From Gammaproteobacteria bacterium UBA6968 (GTDB lineage Bacteria > Pseudomonadota > Gammaproteobacteria > Pseudomonadales > Azotimanducaceae), in assembly GCA_002450255.1 (NCBI GenBank), contig DJYW01000112.1, positions 1-5,179 on the forward strand: a stretch of DNA of 5,179 nt. The letters run 5' to 3'. The translations under genes were made by a program, and so were the position numbers. This document shows, piece by piece, positions 1 through 5,179 of the stretch (positions are counted from its first letter, which is position 1; each line of letters begins with the position of its first letter). The notes beneath the pieces are model-generated. The model ran no database searches, was not told the DNA's origin, and saw nothing but the letters and a program-made list of their open reading frames with translations.

Positions 1-60
1 AAACTACGCCCTAAACTACGCCTAAAGTTTCGCCTCAAATTACCAGTTAAATTATCTTCC
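1..60. repeat. Degenerate 12-bp-period tandem repeat downstream of rnfH
   Basis: Five consecutive units of about 12 bases each begin with AAA, at 1, 13, 24, 37 and 49. The first two are AAACTACGCCCT and AAACTACGCCT; the third reads AAAGTTTCGCCT; the last two share AAATTA exactly 12 bases apart. The left part is clearly repetitive, while the last two units are weaker and overlap the rnfH stop codon (52-54). The repeat may continue left of the window. No terminator-like stem followed by a T run is visible here, so how the operon ends is not seen. Confidence 0.55.
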
Positions 61-357
61 GGCAGTCTTCTGCTGCTCCGCCCGAGCTCGTCGCGCCGCC
101 TTAGCGTCCTTCAACAACGGTCGATAAAATTCCAAGCGATCATTTGGCGAGAGCACACGTTGCGGCGAGCATATCTCACCAAAAATCCCAAAAGGTTTCT
201 GCGCAAGGCCAAGAGTCTGAAGCGAAGCGAGCTGGCTAATTGCAGCAATAGCGTCAGCCACCGTGTCACCACGATTAAGTCTTAGCGCCGCTGAATGCAT
301 TCGTTGGCCGTCGTGATACACCACTTCGATGACTAGGCCTGGTGGCGCGTAAGACAT
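52..357 (-). CDS. rnfH: RnfH family ubiquitin-like protein (RatB, UPF0125)
   Basis: This 101-residue protein matches the RnfH/RatB family in length (E. coli RnfH is 96 residues) and in its hallmarks: an N-terminal strand LVIEVVYHDGQ (8-18), a central FGIFGEICSPQRVL (56-69), and the family signature DRLEFYRPLLKDAK (73-86) followed by a basic tail with RRARAE (89-94). The fold is a small beta-grasp like ubiquitin or ThiS. It lacks a C-terminal Gly-Gly, so conjugation is not expected. The family's biochemical role is not settled; it was named for its occurrence beside rnf electron-transport genes in some bacteria, and RatB for its pairing with RatA. It starts with ATG two bases after the ratA stop, with a GAGG ten bases upstream inside ratA, so it is probably translationally coupled to ratA. 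Family assignment is secure; the molecular function is unknown. Confidence 0.93.
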   Translation of the reverse strand: MSYAPPGLVIEVVYHDGQRMHSAALRLNRGDTVADAIAAISQLASLQTLGLAQKPFGIFGEICSPQRVLSPNDRLEFYRPLLKDAKAARRARAEQQKTAGR

Positions 358-359
358 GC

Positions 360-815
360 TCAGGAAGCCTCTGCTCGCGCTTCTATTTCCCGAACGAAAG
401 CATCGACCATTTGGTCCGCTGCTTTTTCTGCTGCTTTCTTTAGCAGCCGCATAAGCCAGCCACCGCCATCGATTTGCAGCCGCAAATCAATACGACAACC
501 CGCATCCCCCAGCGGCTGGAAATGCCATTCGCCGTTGAGCTCTTGAATCGGTCCGCTTACCAGCGTCAGCGCAATGGTTTGCGGCGCCTGCTGACGATTA
601 CGGGTCACAAACTCTACCCTCCCGCCAGGTGTGCGAGCCGTAACACGCGCTTCGACCGTTTGCTCAGCCGCCATCGCAGCATCAGCAGGCGTTTTACTCA
701 GCACCTCTACCGCTTCGCAACCGGGCAGAAACTCGGCATAGCGCTCTACATCCGCCACTACCGCAAAGGCATCAGGCGCAGCAACTGTGACCAAAACCGA
801 ACGATGAATAAGCAA
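360..815 (-). CDS. ratA: RatA / COQ10-like START-domain protein, TTG start
   Basis: This 151-residue protein is a single SRPBCC/START-like domain that aligns end to end with E. coli RatA. Shared features are an N-terminal RSVLV strand (5-9), YAEFLPGC (26-33), FVTRN (69-73), LVSGPIQELNGEWHFQPL (85-102), CRIDLRLQ (107-114) and a long C-terminal helix (121-147) that should cover the hydrophobic cavity. In E. coli RatA was reported to bind 50S subunits and block 70S formation. The mitochondrial homologue Coq10 binds ubiquinone and is needed for efficient respiration. The sequence does not decide between these roles, and the lipid or quinone role is at least as likely. The start is TTG: no in-frame ATG lies near the N-terminus, the alignment needs this start, and a GAGG (823-826) sits seven bases upstream. 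That site overlaps the transporter stop codon (825-827), which points to coupled translation. Confidence 0.92.
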   Translation of the reverse strand: MLIHRSVLVTVAAPDAFAVVADVERYAEFLPGCEAVEVLSKTPADAAMAAEQTVEARVTARTPGGRVEFVTRNRQQAPQTIALTLVSGPIQELNGEWHFQPLGDAGCRIDLRLQIDGGGWLMRLLKKAAEKAADQMVDAFVREIEARAEAS

Positions 816-822
816 GCGCGAA

Positions 823-826
823 CCTC
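823..826 (-). promoter_or_regulatory. Shine-Dalgarno of ratA overlapping the transporter stop
   Basis: On the minus strand GAGG lies seven bases before the TTG at 815-813. Its first two bases are the last two of the transporter's TGA stop (827-825). Ribosomes finishing the transporter would therefore uncover or occupy the ratA initiation site. This supports both the TTG start and the operon. Confidence 0.7.
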
Positions 827-2210
827 AGTCGAATAACGGCGACAGCACTGTGTATGAGAACACAGCAAGCACGCCCAACGGCGCAATCACACCACCAACC
901 GCACGCCAAATCAGTTCACTGCGTCGCGTATTAATTTGCAGCTGTTTCGCGAGCACGGTTTTTGGTACAACCCAAACCGCGAATAGAGCAATGAGCAAAC
1001 CGCCTAACGGAAGCATGATGTTTTGCGAAACATAATCCACAAAATCGAAGAAGGTCAGTTCGCCAACAATATGCATATCTGCCCAGATGTTGAAAGAGAA
1101 CACCGTTCCAAGACCCAGAAGCCAGCAGATAACCCCAAGCGAAACCGCTACCCGTGAGCGCTTAGCGTTGTACTCCTGCACCAGATAAGACAGGGCCGGC
1201 TCAGAGATAGAGATAGCGGAAGTGATCGCCGCAAAGCTAACCAGCACAAAAAACATTGTGCCAAAGAGTGCGCCAAACGGAAGTTGGCCAAAGGCGAGTG
1301 GCAAAGTCACAAACATCAACCCCGGTCCTTGACCCACCTCTAATCCATTCGCAAATACAATAGGGAAGATGGCGACGCCGGCGGCGACAGCAACGAAAGT
1401 ATCGAGACAAGCGATAGACAGGACTGTGCGGCCAATATGAGCATCTTCCGGCACATAGGCGCCATACGCCATCATCGTGCCCATGCCCAAACTTAGGGTG
1501 AAAAACGCTTGTCCTAGTGCAACAAGCCAGGTTTCCGTCGAGATCTTGGACCAGTCAAAACTAAACATGAAAGCCCAGCCCTGAGCAAAACCGCCAGAGT
1601 TGACGGCGTAGACCAGCAGTGCAATAAGCAACAAGAACAGCAGCGGCATGAACCAACGAATGGCGGCTTCTAACCCTTGTGCTATGCCGCGACTAACGAT
1701 CCAGATGGTCGCCACCATGAACACGGTTTGCCAAAACACCAGCAGCGCGGGATTGGCCAGAAGCGCATCGAAAGTACCGCCAACCAAAGTCGCGTCAGCA
1801 CCGATAAACGTTCCTTGCGCCATAAGCCAGATGTAATGCAGCGCCCAGCCCGCTACCACCGCGTAGTAAGAGAGAATCAGAAAACCAGCGAGCACGCCCA
1901 TCCAGGCCATCAATACCCACGCTGGAGAACTCTTCGCTTCAGCCGTTAACTTGCGCATAGCGTGTATCGGGCTTGAGCGACTCGCCCGTCCAATCATTAC
2001 TTCAGACATCATGATCGGGATACCGACTACTGCTACACAAACGAGGTAGATCACAACAAAAGCACCGCCCCCATTTTCACCGGCGATATAAGGAAACTTC
2101 CAAATATTGCCCAACCCAACTGCGGAGCCAGCAGCGGCTAAAATAAATAGCCAGCGACTAGACCAGCGGCGGCTGGTTTGCGAGTTCGAATCGGTTTTTG
2201 GTGCAGACAT
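825..2210 (-). CDS. Sodium-dependent transporter, neurotransmitter:sodium symporter (NSS/SNF) family
   Basis: This is a 461-residue inner-membrane Na+-coupled symporter with the LeuT fold, most likely for amino acids; the substrate cannot be named. Helix 1 carries the family signature AGSAVGLGNIWKFP (27-40) followed by ENGGGAF (45-51), with N35 at the LeuT Na1-site Asn27. Helix 6 has FFTLSLGMG (236-244), with T238 at the Na1 Thr254. Helix 8 has AAITSA (327-332), with T330 and S331 at the Na2 ligands Thr354 and Ser355. D270 in helix 7 falls, by hand alignment, at LeuT Asn286. I count 11 membrane helices, ending with 397-416 and 434-457, as in the bacterial 11-helix branch. The frame stays open to 2351, but I start at the ATG at 2210: it has a GAGAAAGG sequence just upstream, the product then begins close to helix 1, and the extra 47 residues look like intergenic DNA. 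It is the first gene of an apparent operon with ratA and rnfH. Confidence 0.93.
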   Translation of the reverse strand: MSAPKTDSNSQTSRRWSSRWLFILAAAGSAVGLGNIWKFPYIAGENGGGAFVVIYLVCVAVVGIPIMMSEVMIGRASRSSPIHAMRKLTAEAKSSPAWVLMAWMGVLAGFLILSYYAVVAGWALHYIWLMAQGTFIGADATLVGGTFDALLANPALLVFWQTVFMVATIWIVSRGIAQGLEAAIRWFMPLLFLLLIALLVYAVNSGGFAQGWAFMFSFDWSKISTETWLVALGQAFFTLSLGMGTMMAYGAYVPEDAHIGRTVLSIACLDTFVAVAAGVAIFPIVFANGLEVGQGPGLMFVTLPLAFGQLPFGALFGTMFFVLVSFAAITSAISISEPALSYLVQEYNAKRSRVAVSLGVICWLLGLGTVFSFNIWADMHIVGELTFFDFVDYVSQNIMLPLGGLLIALFAVWVVPKTVLAKQLQINTRRSELIWRAVGGVIAPLGVLAVFSYTVLSPLFD

Positions 2211-2211
2211 G

Positions 2212-2219
2212 CCTTTCTC
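2212..2219 (-). promoter_or_regulatory. Ribosome binding site that sets the transporter start
   Basis: The minus strand reads GAGAAAGG one base before the ATG at 2210-2208, with its GAG core six bases upstream. The upstream in-frame alternatives, an ATG at 2348 and a TTG at 2351, have no comparable site and lie within the smpB promoter region. Confidence 0.55.
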
Positions 2220-2238
2220 ACGACCTAAGTAGCGGCGA

Positions 2239-2262
2239 ATTGTACTACCGATTGTACTACCG
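2239..2262. repeat. Perfect 12-bp tandem duplication in the divergent promoter region
   Basis: ATTGTACTACCG occurs twice without a gap (2239-2250 and 2251-2262). Read on the minus strand, each copy ends in TACAAT, which matches the -10 consensus TATAAT at five of six positions, 29 and 41 bases before the transporter ATG. No good -35 hexamer lies at 16-18 bases spacing for either copy (best match three of six), so a role as a promoter or binding site is inference. The repeat itself is directly visible. Confidence 0.85.
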
Positions 2263-2283
2263 AAAGATGCGAATGAGAGCCTC

Positions 2284-2300
2284 TCGGCAGAGCATGCCGA
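2284..2300. repeat. Short inverted repeat between transporter and smpB
   Basis: TCGGCA (2284-2289) and TGCCGA (2295-2300) are perfect inverted repeats around the five-base spacer GAGCA. There is no adjoining T run on either strand, so it is not a standard terminator. It could be an operator for either divergent gene or chance; a six-base arm is weak evidence. Confidence 0.35.
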
Positions 2301-2353
2301 CGAATGCGACAGCGCGACCTTCGAAAGCGACAAGGATAGCCCACTCATCAAAC

Positions 2354-2362
2354 TGATATACT
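2354..2362 (+). promoter_or_regulatory. Extended -10 promoter element for smpB
   Basis: TGATATACT is an extended -10 element (TG, one base, then TATACT, five of six to consensus). No recognisable -35 lies 17 bases upstream, which is typical of extended -10 promoters. Transcription would start near 2369, giving a leader of about 25 bases before the smpB ATG. Confidence 0.5.
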
Positions 2363-2394
2363 GCGCAAATCCGAATTACTGACAGCCACCGAAT

Positions 2395-2871
2395 ATGGCC
2401 AAAAGCAAAAAAATGCCGCCGGGAAGCATCGCGCAAAACCGCCGCGCGCGACACGACTATTTTATCGAACAACGCTTTGAAGCAGGCATGATGCTGCAAG
2501 GCTGGGAAGTAAAAAGCATTCGCGATGGAAAGGTGCAGTTAGCGGAAAGCTATGTGCAGCTGCATAAAGGAGAGGCCTACCTGGCGGGTTGTAACATCAC
2601 GCCGTTGCTGAGCGCGTCGACCCACGTAGTGGCCGAACCGCAGCGGGTGCGCAAGCTTCTGCTGCATGCGAAAGAACTCGCCATATTGTTCGTCGCTAGC
2701 CAACAGAAAGGTTATACCTGCGTACCGCTCGCAATGTATTGGAAAGGCAACAAGATTAAGTGTGAAGTAGCCCTGGGCAAGGGCAAAAAAATGCACGACA
2801 AACGCGCGACAACGAAAGAAAAAGATTGGCAGCGCGACAAATTACGGCTTATGAAAACCAGCCACCGCTGA
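2395..2871 (+). CDS. smpB: SsrA-binding protein SmpB
   Basis: SmpB binds tmRNA (SsrA) and brings it to the A site of stalled ribosomes for trans-translation, tagging the incomplete peptide for degradation and releasing the ribosome. The 158-residue product is close to E. coli SmpB (160 residues) over its whole length: [17 protein letters not shown] (15-31), [13 protein letters not shown] (34-46), ESYVQL (51-56), [15 protein letters not shown] (64-78), RKLLLH (86-91) and LYWK-like AMYWKG (113-118). The C-terminal tail [17 protein letters not shown] (129-145) and RLMK (151-154) is the part that enters the mRNA channel and mimics codon-anticodon pairing. The ATG fits the family N-terminus, although no Shine-Dalgarno is visible before it. 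The tmRNA gene is not in this window. smpB is divergent from the transporter-ratA-rnfH operon. Confidence 0.98.
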   Translation: MAKSKKMPPGSIAQNRRARHDYFIEQRFEAGMMLQGWEVKSIRDGKVQLAESYVQLHKGEAYLAGCNITPLLSASTHVVAEPQRVRKLLLHAKELAILFVASQQKGYTCVPLAMYWKGNKIKCEVALGKGKKMHDKRATTKEKDWQRDKLRLMKTSHR

Positions 2872-2898
2872 ACAGGGGCCAGCCACTAACCTCGCCTA

Positions 2899-3381
2899 CT
2901 AATAACCCAGCGAACGCCGCCAGGTGACCATCTCAATCGCCGCGGCAGCTGCTTCAATGCCTTTGTTTTTATCGTCCTTGGAGGCACGGTCAATCGCGTG
3001 TTGCATCTCAAACACCGGCAATATTTCGACAATGACCGGACGCTGAAACTCGTGCATGACAGCGGCCAGACCGTGCATACATTCATAACTGATCATCTCG
3101 AAATGAATGGTGTCGCCCTTTAAAATAATGCCCAAGCAAACGATCGCGTCGATTTGTTTGGCGGTATCTCGAGCAAGTAGATCACGCGCAGCAAGCGGTA
3201 TCTCTAAAGAACCCGGCAACACATGCTGCTCGATATCTTGATATCCCGCCGCAACCAAAATCTCTTCACACGCAGTGGCCATATTCTCAACCAAGTCGGG
3301 ATACCACTTGGCTTTTAGGATACAAATGCGCCCTGGGTTTTCCACCTTAGGCAATGCCGAGACATCGATTACGGATTGCAT
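2899..3381 (-). CDS. ribH: Lumazine synthase family protein (RibH-like, divergent active site)
   Basis: Lumazine synthase condenses 5-amino-6-ribitylamino-uracil with 3,4-dihydroxy-2-butanone 4-phosphate to 6,7-dimethyl-8-ribityllumazine, the penultimate step of riboflavin synthesis. The 160 residues fit the family length (about 150-160). By hand alignment to B. subtilis enzyme, W26 (KAKWYPD) takes the aromatic position of Phe22, GSLEIP (57-62) matches GAFEIP, H93 in GDTIHFE matches catalytic His88, and R132 in the DRASKDDKNKG stretch (131-141) matches Arg127. The segment RPVIVEILPV (114-123) is unusual: V118 replaces the ring-stacking Phe113, E119 replaces a near-invariant Gly, and P122 replaces a conserved Thr. 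No other riboflavin gene or nusB is nearby, so this may be a second RibH with altered activity. Its ATG lies one base past the stop of the upstream winged-helix gene, implying coupled translation. Family is sure; the exact reaction is less so. Confidence 0.88.
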   Translation of the reverse strand: MQSVIDVSALPKVENPGRICILKAKWYPDLVENMATACEEILVAAGYQDIEQHVLPGSLEIPLAARDLLARDTAKQIDAIVCLGIILKGDTIHFEMISYECMHGLAAVMHEFQRPVIVEILPVFEMQHAIDRASKDDKNKGIEAAAAAIEMVTWRRSLGY

Positions 3382-3382
3382 G

Positions 3383-3631
3383 CTAGGCAGACTCGCGCAT
3401 AGCGCTGTCTTGCGGCGAGAGAAGATAACCGCCCGTATCTGCGTCGTAATGCAGAGCCCCGACTGCTTCTAAGCCGCTCAAATCTGCTCGCAATTGCCAG
3501 GCAGGTGTTGGACTGTTGCGAAGCCGCAAGGCCTCCGCCACATCACCTACCCTCACTGAGGACTGCCTTTCCTCAGCAAGCTTTCTTACGGTTTGCAAAA
3601 CTGCCTCAATACGCCGTTTCTCTGTACTCAA
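3383..3631 (-). CDS. Small winged-helix-like protein of unknown function, TTG start
   Basis: I do not recognise a named family. The product is 82 residues: a charged N-terminal helix (2-22), then a segment reading like a winged helix-turn-helix, with helix VGDVAEALRLR (28-38), second helix QLRADLSGLEAVGAL (46-60) and a wing HYDADTGGYLLS (61-72). The hydrophobic pattern and GGY turn are typical of small DNA-binding wHTH domains, but binding is inference. No ATG exists near the N-terminus. I chose the TTG at 3631 because GGGAG (3640-3644) lies eight bases upstream; a second TTG at 3646 would add five residues but has no good ribosome site. The gene follows the Sel1 gene by about 55 bases and precedes the RibH-like gene by one base, so all three are probably cotranscribed. 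It may regulate its own operon or act with RibH; neither is shown. Confidence 0.75.
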   Translation of the reverse strand: MSTEKRRIEAVLQTVRKLAEERQSSVRVGDVAEALRLRNSPTPAWQLRADLSGLEAVGALHYDADTGGYLLSPQDSAMRESA

Positions 3632-3639
3632 CGATCTTT

Positions 3640-3644
3640 CTCCC
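3640..3644 (-). promoter_or_regulatory. Shine-Dalgarno deciding the TTG start of the winged-helix gene
   Basis: GGGAG on the minus strand lies eight bases before the TTG at 3631-3629. It overlaps the alternative TTG at 3646-3644, which itself lacks an upstream purine-rich site, so the downstream TTG is favoured. Confidence 0.5.
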
Positions 3645-3686
3645 AACCCAAGCCAGCTACCAGCGCGTTGTTGTACCAGAAGCGGA

Positions 3687-5048
3687 CTATTCTCGCCAGG
3701 GTTTACCCATTTCGTAGCGTTCCAACCGCTCTTGTAACTCAGGTCGAATGTTAGCGCTCTCGGGCGTTAACATTGCCAAGGCCCGCTGTTGCGTCGCGAT
3801 AGCTTCTTCAAATTGACCCGCTTCGGCATAAGCCGCAGCGAGCGTATCGAGACTGATTGGTGTCTCCGCCTGGACAACCGCTTGCGTGGCAAATTTGACG
3901 GCAGCAACGCTGTCGCGCAGATCAGCGTCGACACTAGTCGACAAAATCCAAGCCAGATTATTTAGCCCTTCGGTGCTATCGGCTGCGGCTGCCTGACGTA
4001 ACCAATACACTGCGCCGGCTATATCCTTAGCCTCACTTTGCAGTATTGCTGCCACCTGCAACTGAGCATGAGTGTCGCCCAACTCGGCAGCTTGCAGATA
4101 AAAATGTTGCGCTTGGGAAAGATCTTGCGACACGCCCAAACCCGACTCGTAGAGATAACCGAGACCAGCGAAGGCATCGGACAAACCCTCTGTTGCGGCG
4201 ACTTCGTAGTGTTTTTTAGCGAGCGCATAGTCGACATCTACACCGCGCCCTGTGAGATAGGCATACGCAAGCGCAACATTCGCCACCGCAACTTCTGCAT
4301 CCACAGCCTGCATGAGCAGTTCAACCGCCCGAGCGTGGTCGACGGCCCCAAACTCGCCCTGAGCGTGCATGTAGCTCAAAGCCACCAAAGCGTCCGGTTG
4401 ACCCAGCTCAATGCCGCGCCGGTAAAAGTGCTCGGCAAGGTCCGTATTAGCTGCATCACCCGCATGCTTCACGCGATAACTCGCGGCCAAATGCAGAGCC
4501 GCAAATCCGCTACCTGCCTCCACCGCACGGCTCAGCCATATACGAGCGCTCTCTAGGTCTGGCGGAATACCCTCACCAAGCAACAGGGCGTAACCCAAGT
4601 AGGCCATTGCGGTGACCTGATACTGGATCGCCGCCTCTTCAAAAAAAGCGACGCCTACCGCCGCGTTTTGTGCCGCACCCCGGCCAGTGAAGTGCATTTG
4701 TCCAAGCGCTGCCAAGGCATCACTATTATTAGGATCAAATTCCAGCGCACGATTTAGATCACGCAGAGCGGAAACCGGCATCGCTTGTTGATCAAAAGAA
4801 AAGGCGCGCAATGCGAACGCATAAGCGCGTTGAGAATCCGATAGTTGCGGCGCAACCAAAGCCGGCGCCAAATAAGCACGTGCCAATGCAAACTGACGCT
4901 GCTCCACCAGTTCATTAGCACGTTTCAGATCATCGATAGGATCTAACGCCCAGGCGGCAAGTGAGGCAGCTGTCAGCAGCGCCATCAGCAGCGACCGAAA
5001 GCCTGCAGAGCGTCTTAGCGGCAGCCTGTTCTTTGATTTCAAACTCAC
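3687..5048 (-). CDS. Exported Sel1/TPR-repeat protein, GTG start
   Basis: The 453-residue product starts with a signal peptide: basic residues (4-14), hydrophobic core LLMALLTAASLAAWA (20-34) and a probable signal peptidase I site after AWA34. There is no lipobox cysteine, so it should be periplasmic or surface-attached rather than a lipoprotein. The mature part has TPR-like helices (36-108), about seven Sel1-like repeats of 33-37 residues (109-143, 145-179, 180-216, 217-252, 253-288, 289-324, 325-357; the best is repeat 6, with LGYLYESGLGV), and a C-terminal TPR pair (358-427) with LNNLAWIL and DTLAAAYAEAGQFEEAI. It ends in RLERYEMGKPWRE, a common end of such proteins. Sel1 and TPR repeats form scaffolds for protein binding; the partner is unknown. 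The GTG is chosen over a TTG at 5096 because GAGGG (5056-5060) lies seven bases upstream and it gives a normal signal peptide. It appears to lead an operon with the winged-helix and RibH-like genes. Confidence 0.88.
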   Translation of the reverse strand: MSLKSKNRLPLRRSAGFRSLLMALLTAASLAAWALDPIDDLKRANELVEQRQFALARAYLAPALVAPQLSDSQRAYAFALRAFSFDQQAMPVSALRDLNRALEFDPNNSDALAALGQMHFTGRGAAQNAAVGVAFFEEAAIQYQVTAMAYLGYALLLGEGIPPDLESARIWLSRAVEAGSGFAALHLAASYRVKHAGDAANTDLAEHFYRRGIELGQPDALVALSYMHAQGEFGAVDHARAVELLMQAVDAEVAVANVALAYAYLTGRGVDVDYALAKKHYEVAATEGLSDAFAGLGYLYESGLGVSQDLSQAQHFYLQAAELGDTHAQLQVAAILQSEAKDIAGAVYWLRQAAAADSTEGLNNLAWILSTSVDADLRDSVAAVKFATQAVVQAETPISLDTLAAAYAEAGQFEEAIATQQRALAMLTPESANIRPELQERLERYEMGKPWRE

Positions 5049-5055
5049 ACACCAA

Positions 5056-5060
5056 CCCTC
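5056..5060 (-). promoter_or_regulatory. Shine-Dalgarno deciding the GTG start of the Sel1 gene
   Basis: GAGGG on the minus strand lies seven bases before the GTG at 5048-5046. The upstream TTG at 5096 has no such site and would put 16 extra residues before the signal peptide. Confidence 0.65.
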
Positions 5061-5101
5061 GGACAAATGACGTGTACGCAACGCACCACCCAACAATATT
5101 A

Positions 5102-5120
5102 AGTGCTACGAGTTAGCACT
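5102..5120. repeat. Perfect 7-bp inverted repeat upstream of the Sel1 operon
   Basis: AGTGCTA (5102-5108) and TAGCACT (5114-5120) pair perfectly around CGAGT. On the minus strand it is followed directly by TTAATATTG, which contains a weak -10-like TAATAT (5096-5101, four of six). It could be an operator overlapping the promoter of the Sel1 operon. Its AT-rich arms and lack of a real T run make an intrinsic terminator less likely. The repeat is certain, its role is not. Confidence 0.5.
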
Positions 5121-5140
5121 AGGAATAAGTCGATACCTTT

Positions 5141-5179
5141 AATGCCGTTAACTAATGCCTTTAACGAATGCTTTTAACG
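5141..5179. repeat. 13-bp tandem repeat at the right window edge
   Basis: Three adjoining 13-base units start at 5141, 5154 and 5167. The middle unit is AATGCCTTTAACG; the first differs by G for T at its seventh base and T for G at its last; the third differs by T for C at its sixth. The array is cut by the window end and may continue. It lies upstream of the Sel1 operon. Confidence 0.8.

Noticed and set aside
52..815. ratA-rnfH as a true toxin-antitoxin pair
   Set aside because: The adjacency gives rise to the RatA/RatB names, but RnfH is not an established antitoxin and RatA belongs to the Coq10-like family; nothing in the sequence supports an addiction module.
474..836. 120-residue plus-strand open frame opposite ratA
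   Set aside because: It is antisense to a conserved START-domain gene and its product is basic with no recognisable fold; a shadow frame.
2211..2351. In-frame 47-residue N-terminal extension of the transporter
   Set aside because: It covers the smpB promoter region and the 12-bp duplication, has no ribosome site at 2348 or 2351, and places unusual low-complexity residues before a normal NSS N-terminus.
2257..2499. 80-residue minus-strand open frame crossing the smpB start
   Set aside because: It overlaps the smpB promoter and start codon, lacks a ribosome site and has no recognisable features.
2843..2898. Possible intrinsic terminator after smpB
   Set aside because: Only short GGCT/AGCC-type pairings are present, with no T run on either strand.
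3632..3686. Upstream open extension of the winged-helix gene into the Sel1 gene's end
   Set aside because: The frame stays open but contains no ATG or GTG, and the best ribosome site fits the TTG at 3631.
4038..4556. 172-residue plus-strand open frame opposite the Sel1 gene
   Set aside because: It lies wholly antisense to a well-supported repeat protein and its translation shows no domain or sensible composition.

Overview
This window looks like ordinary chromosome from a gammaproteobacterium of moderate GC content. The evidence is an SmpB very close to the E. coli type, a RatA/COQ10-like START protein followed by an RnfH ubiquitin-like protein, and an amino-acid-type sodium symporter that suggests a marine or salt-adapted relative. 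The genus cannot be fixed from the sequence alone. There are seven protein-coding genes, no RNA gene, no insertion sequence and no CRISPR array. No gene-free stretch reaches 300 bases; the largest are about 184 bp (2211-2394) and 131 bp (5049-5179).

Left block, minus strand, read from 2210 down to 52: an NSS-family Na+-coupled transporter, then ratA, then rnfH. They are packed as one operon. The ratA ribosome-binding site overlaps the transporter stop codon, and rnfH starts two bases after the ratA stop. Past the rnfH stop, the window edge carries a degenerate 12-bp-period repeat.

Middle: the 184-bp region between the transporter and smpB is a divergent promoter region. It holds an extended -10 element for smpB, a perfect 12-bp tandem duplication containing TACAAT (minus strand), and a short inverted repeat. 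smpB runs rightward and ends 27 bp from the end of the convergent right-hand block, with no visible terminator.

Right block, minus strand, read from 5048 down to 2899: an exported Sel1/TPR-repeat protein, a small winged-helix-like protein of unknown function, and a divergent lumazine synthase (RibH family). The last two are separated by one base. The block is probably one transcript. Upstream of it lie a perfect 7-bp inverted repeat and a 13-bp tandem repeat that runs off the window.

Three genes appear to use non-ATG starts (ratA TTG, the winged-helix gene TTG, the Sel1 gene GTG), each with a good Shine-Dalgarno sequence. I see no clearly new multi-gene system. The points most worth a second look are the divergent RibH paired with the small winged-helix protein, and the 12-13-bp tandem repeats found in three separate intergenic places.
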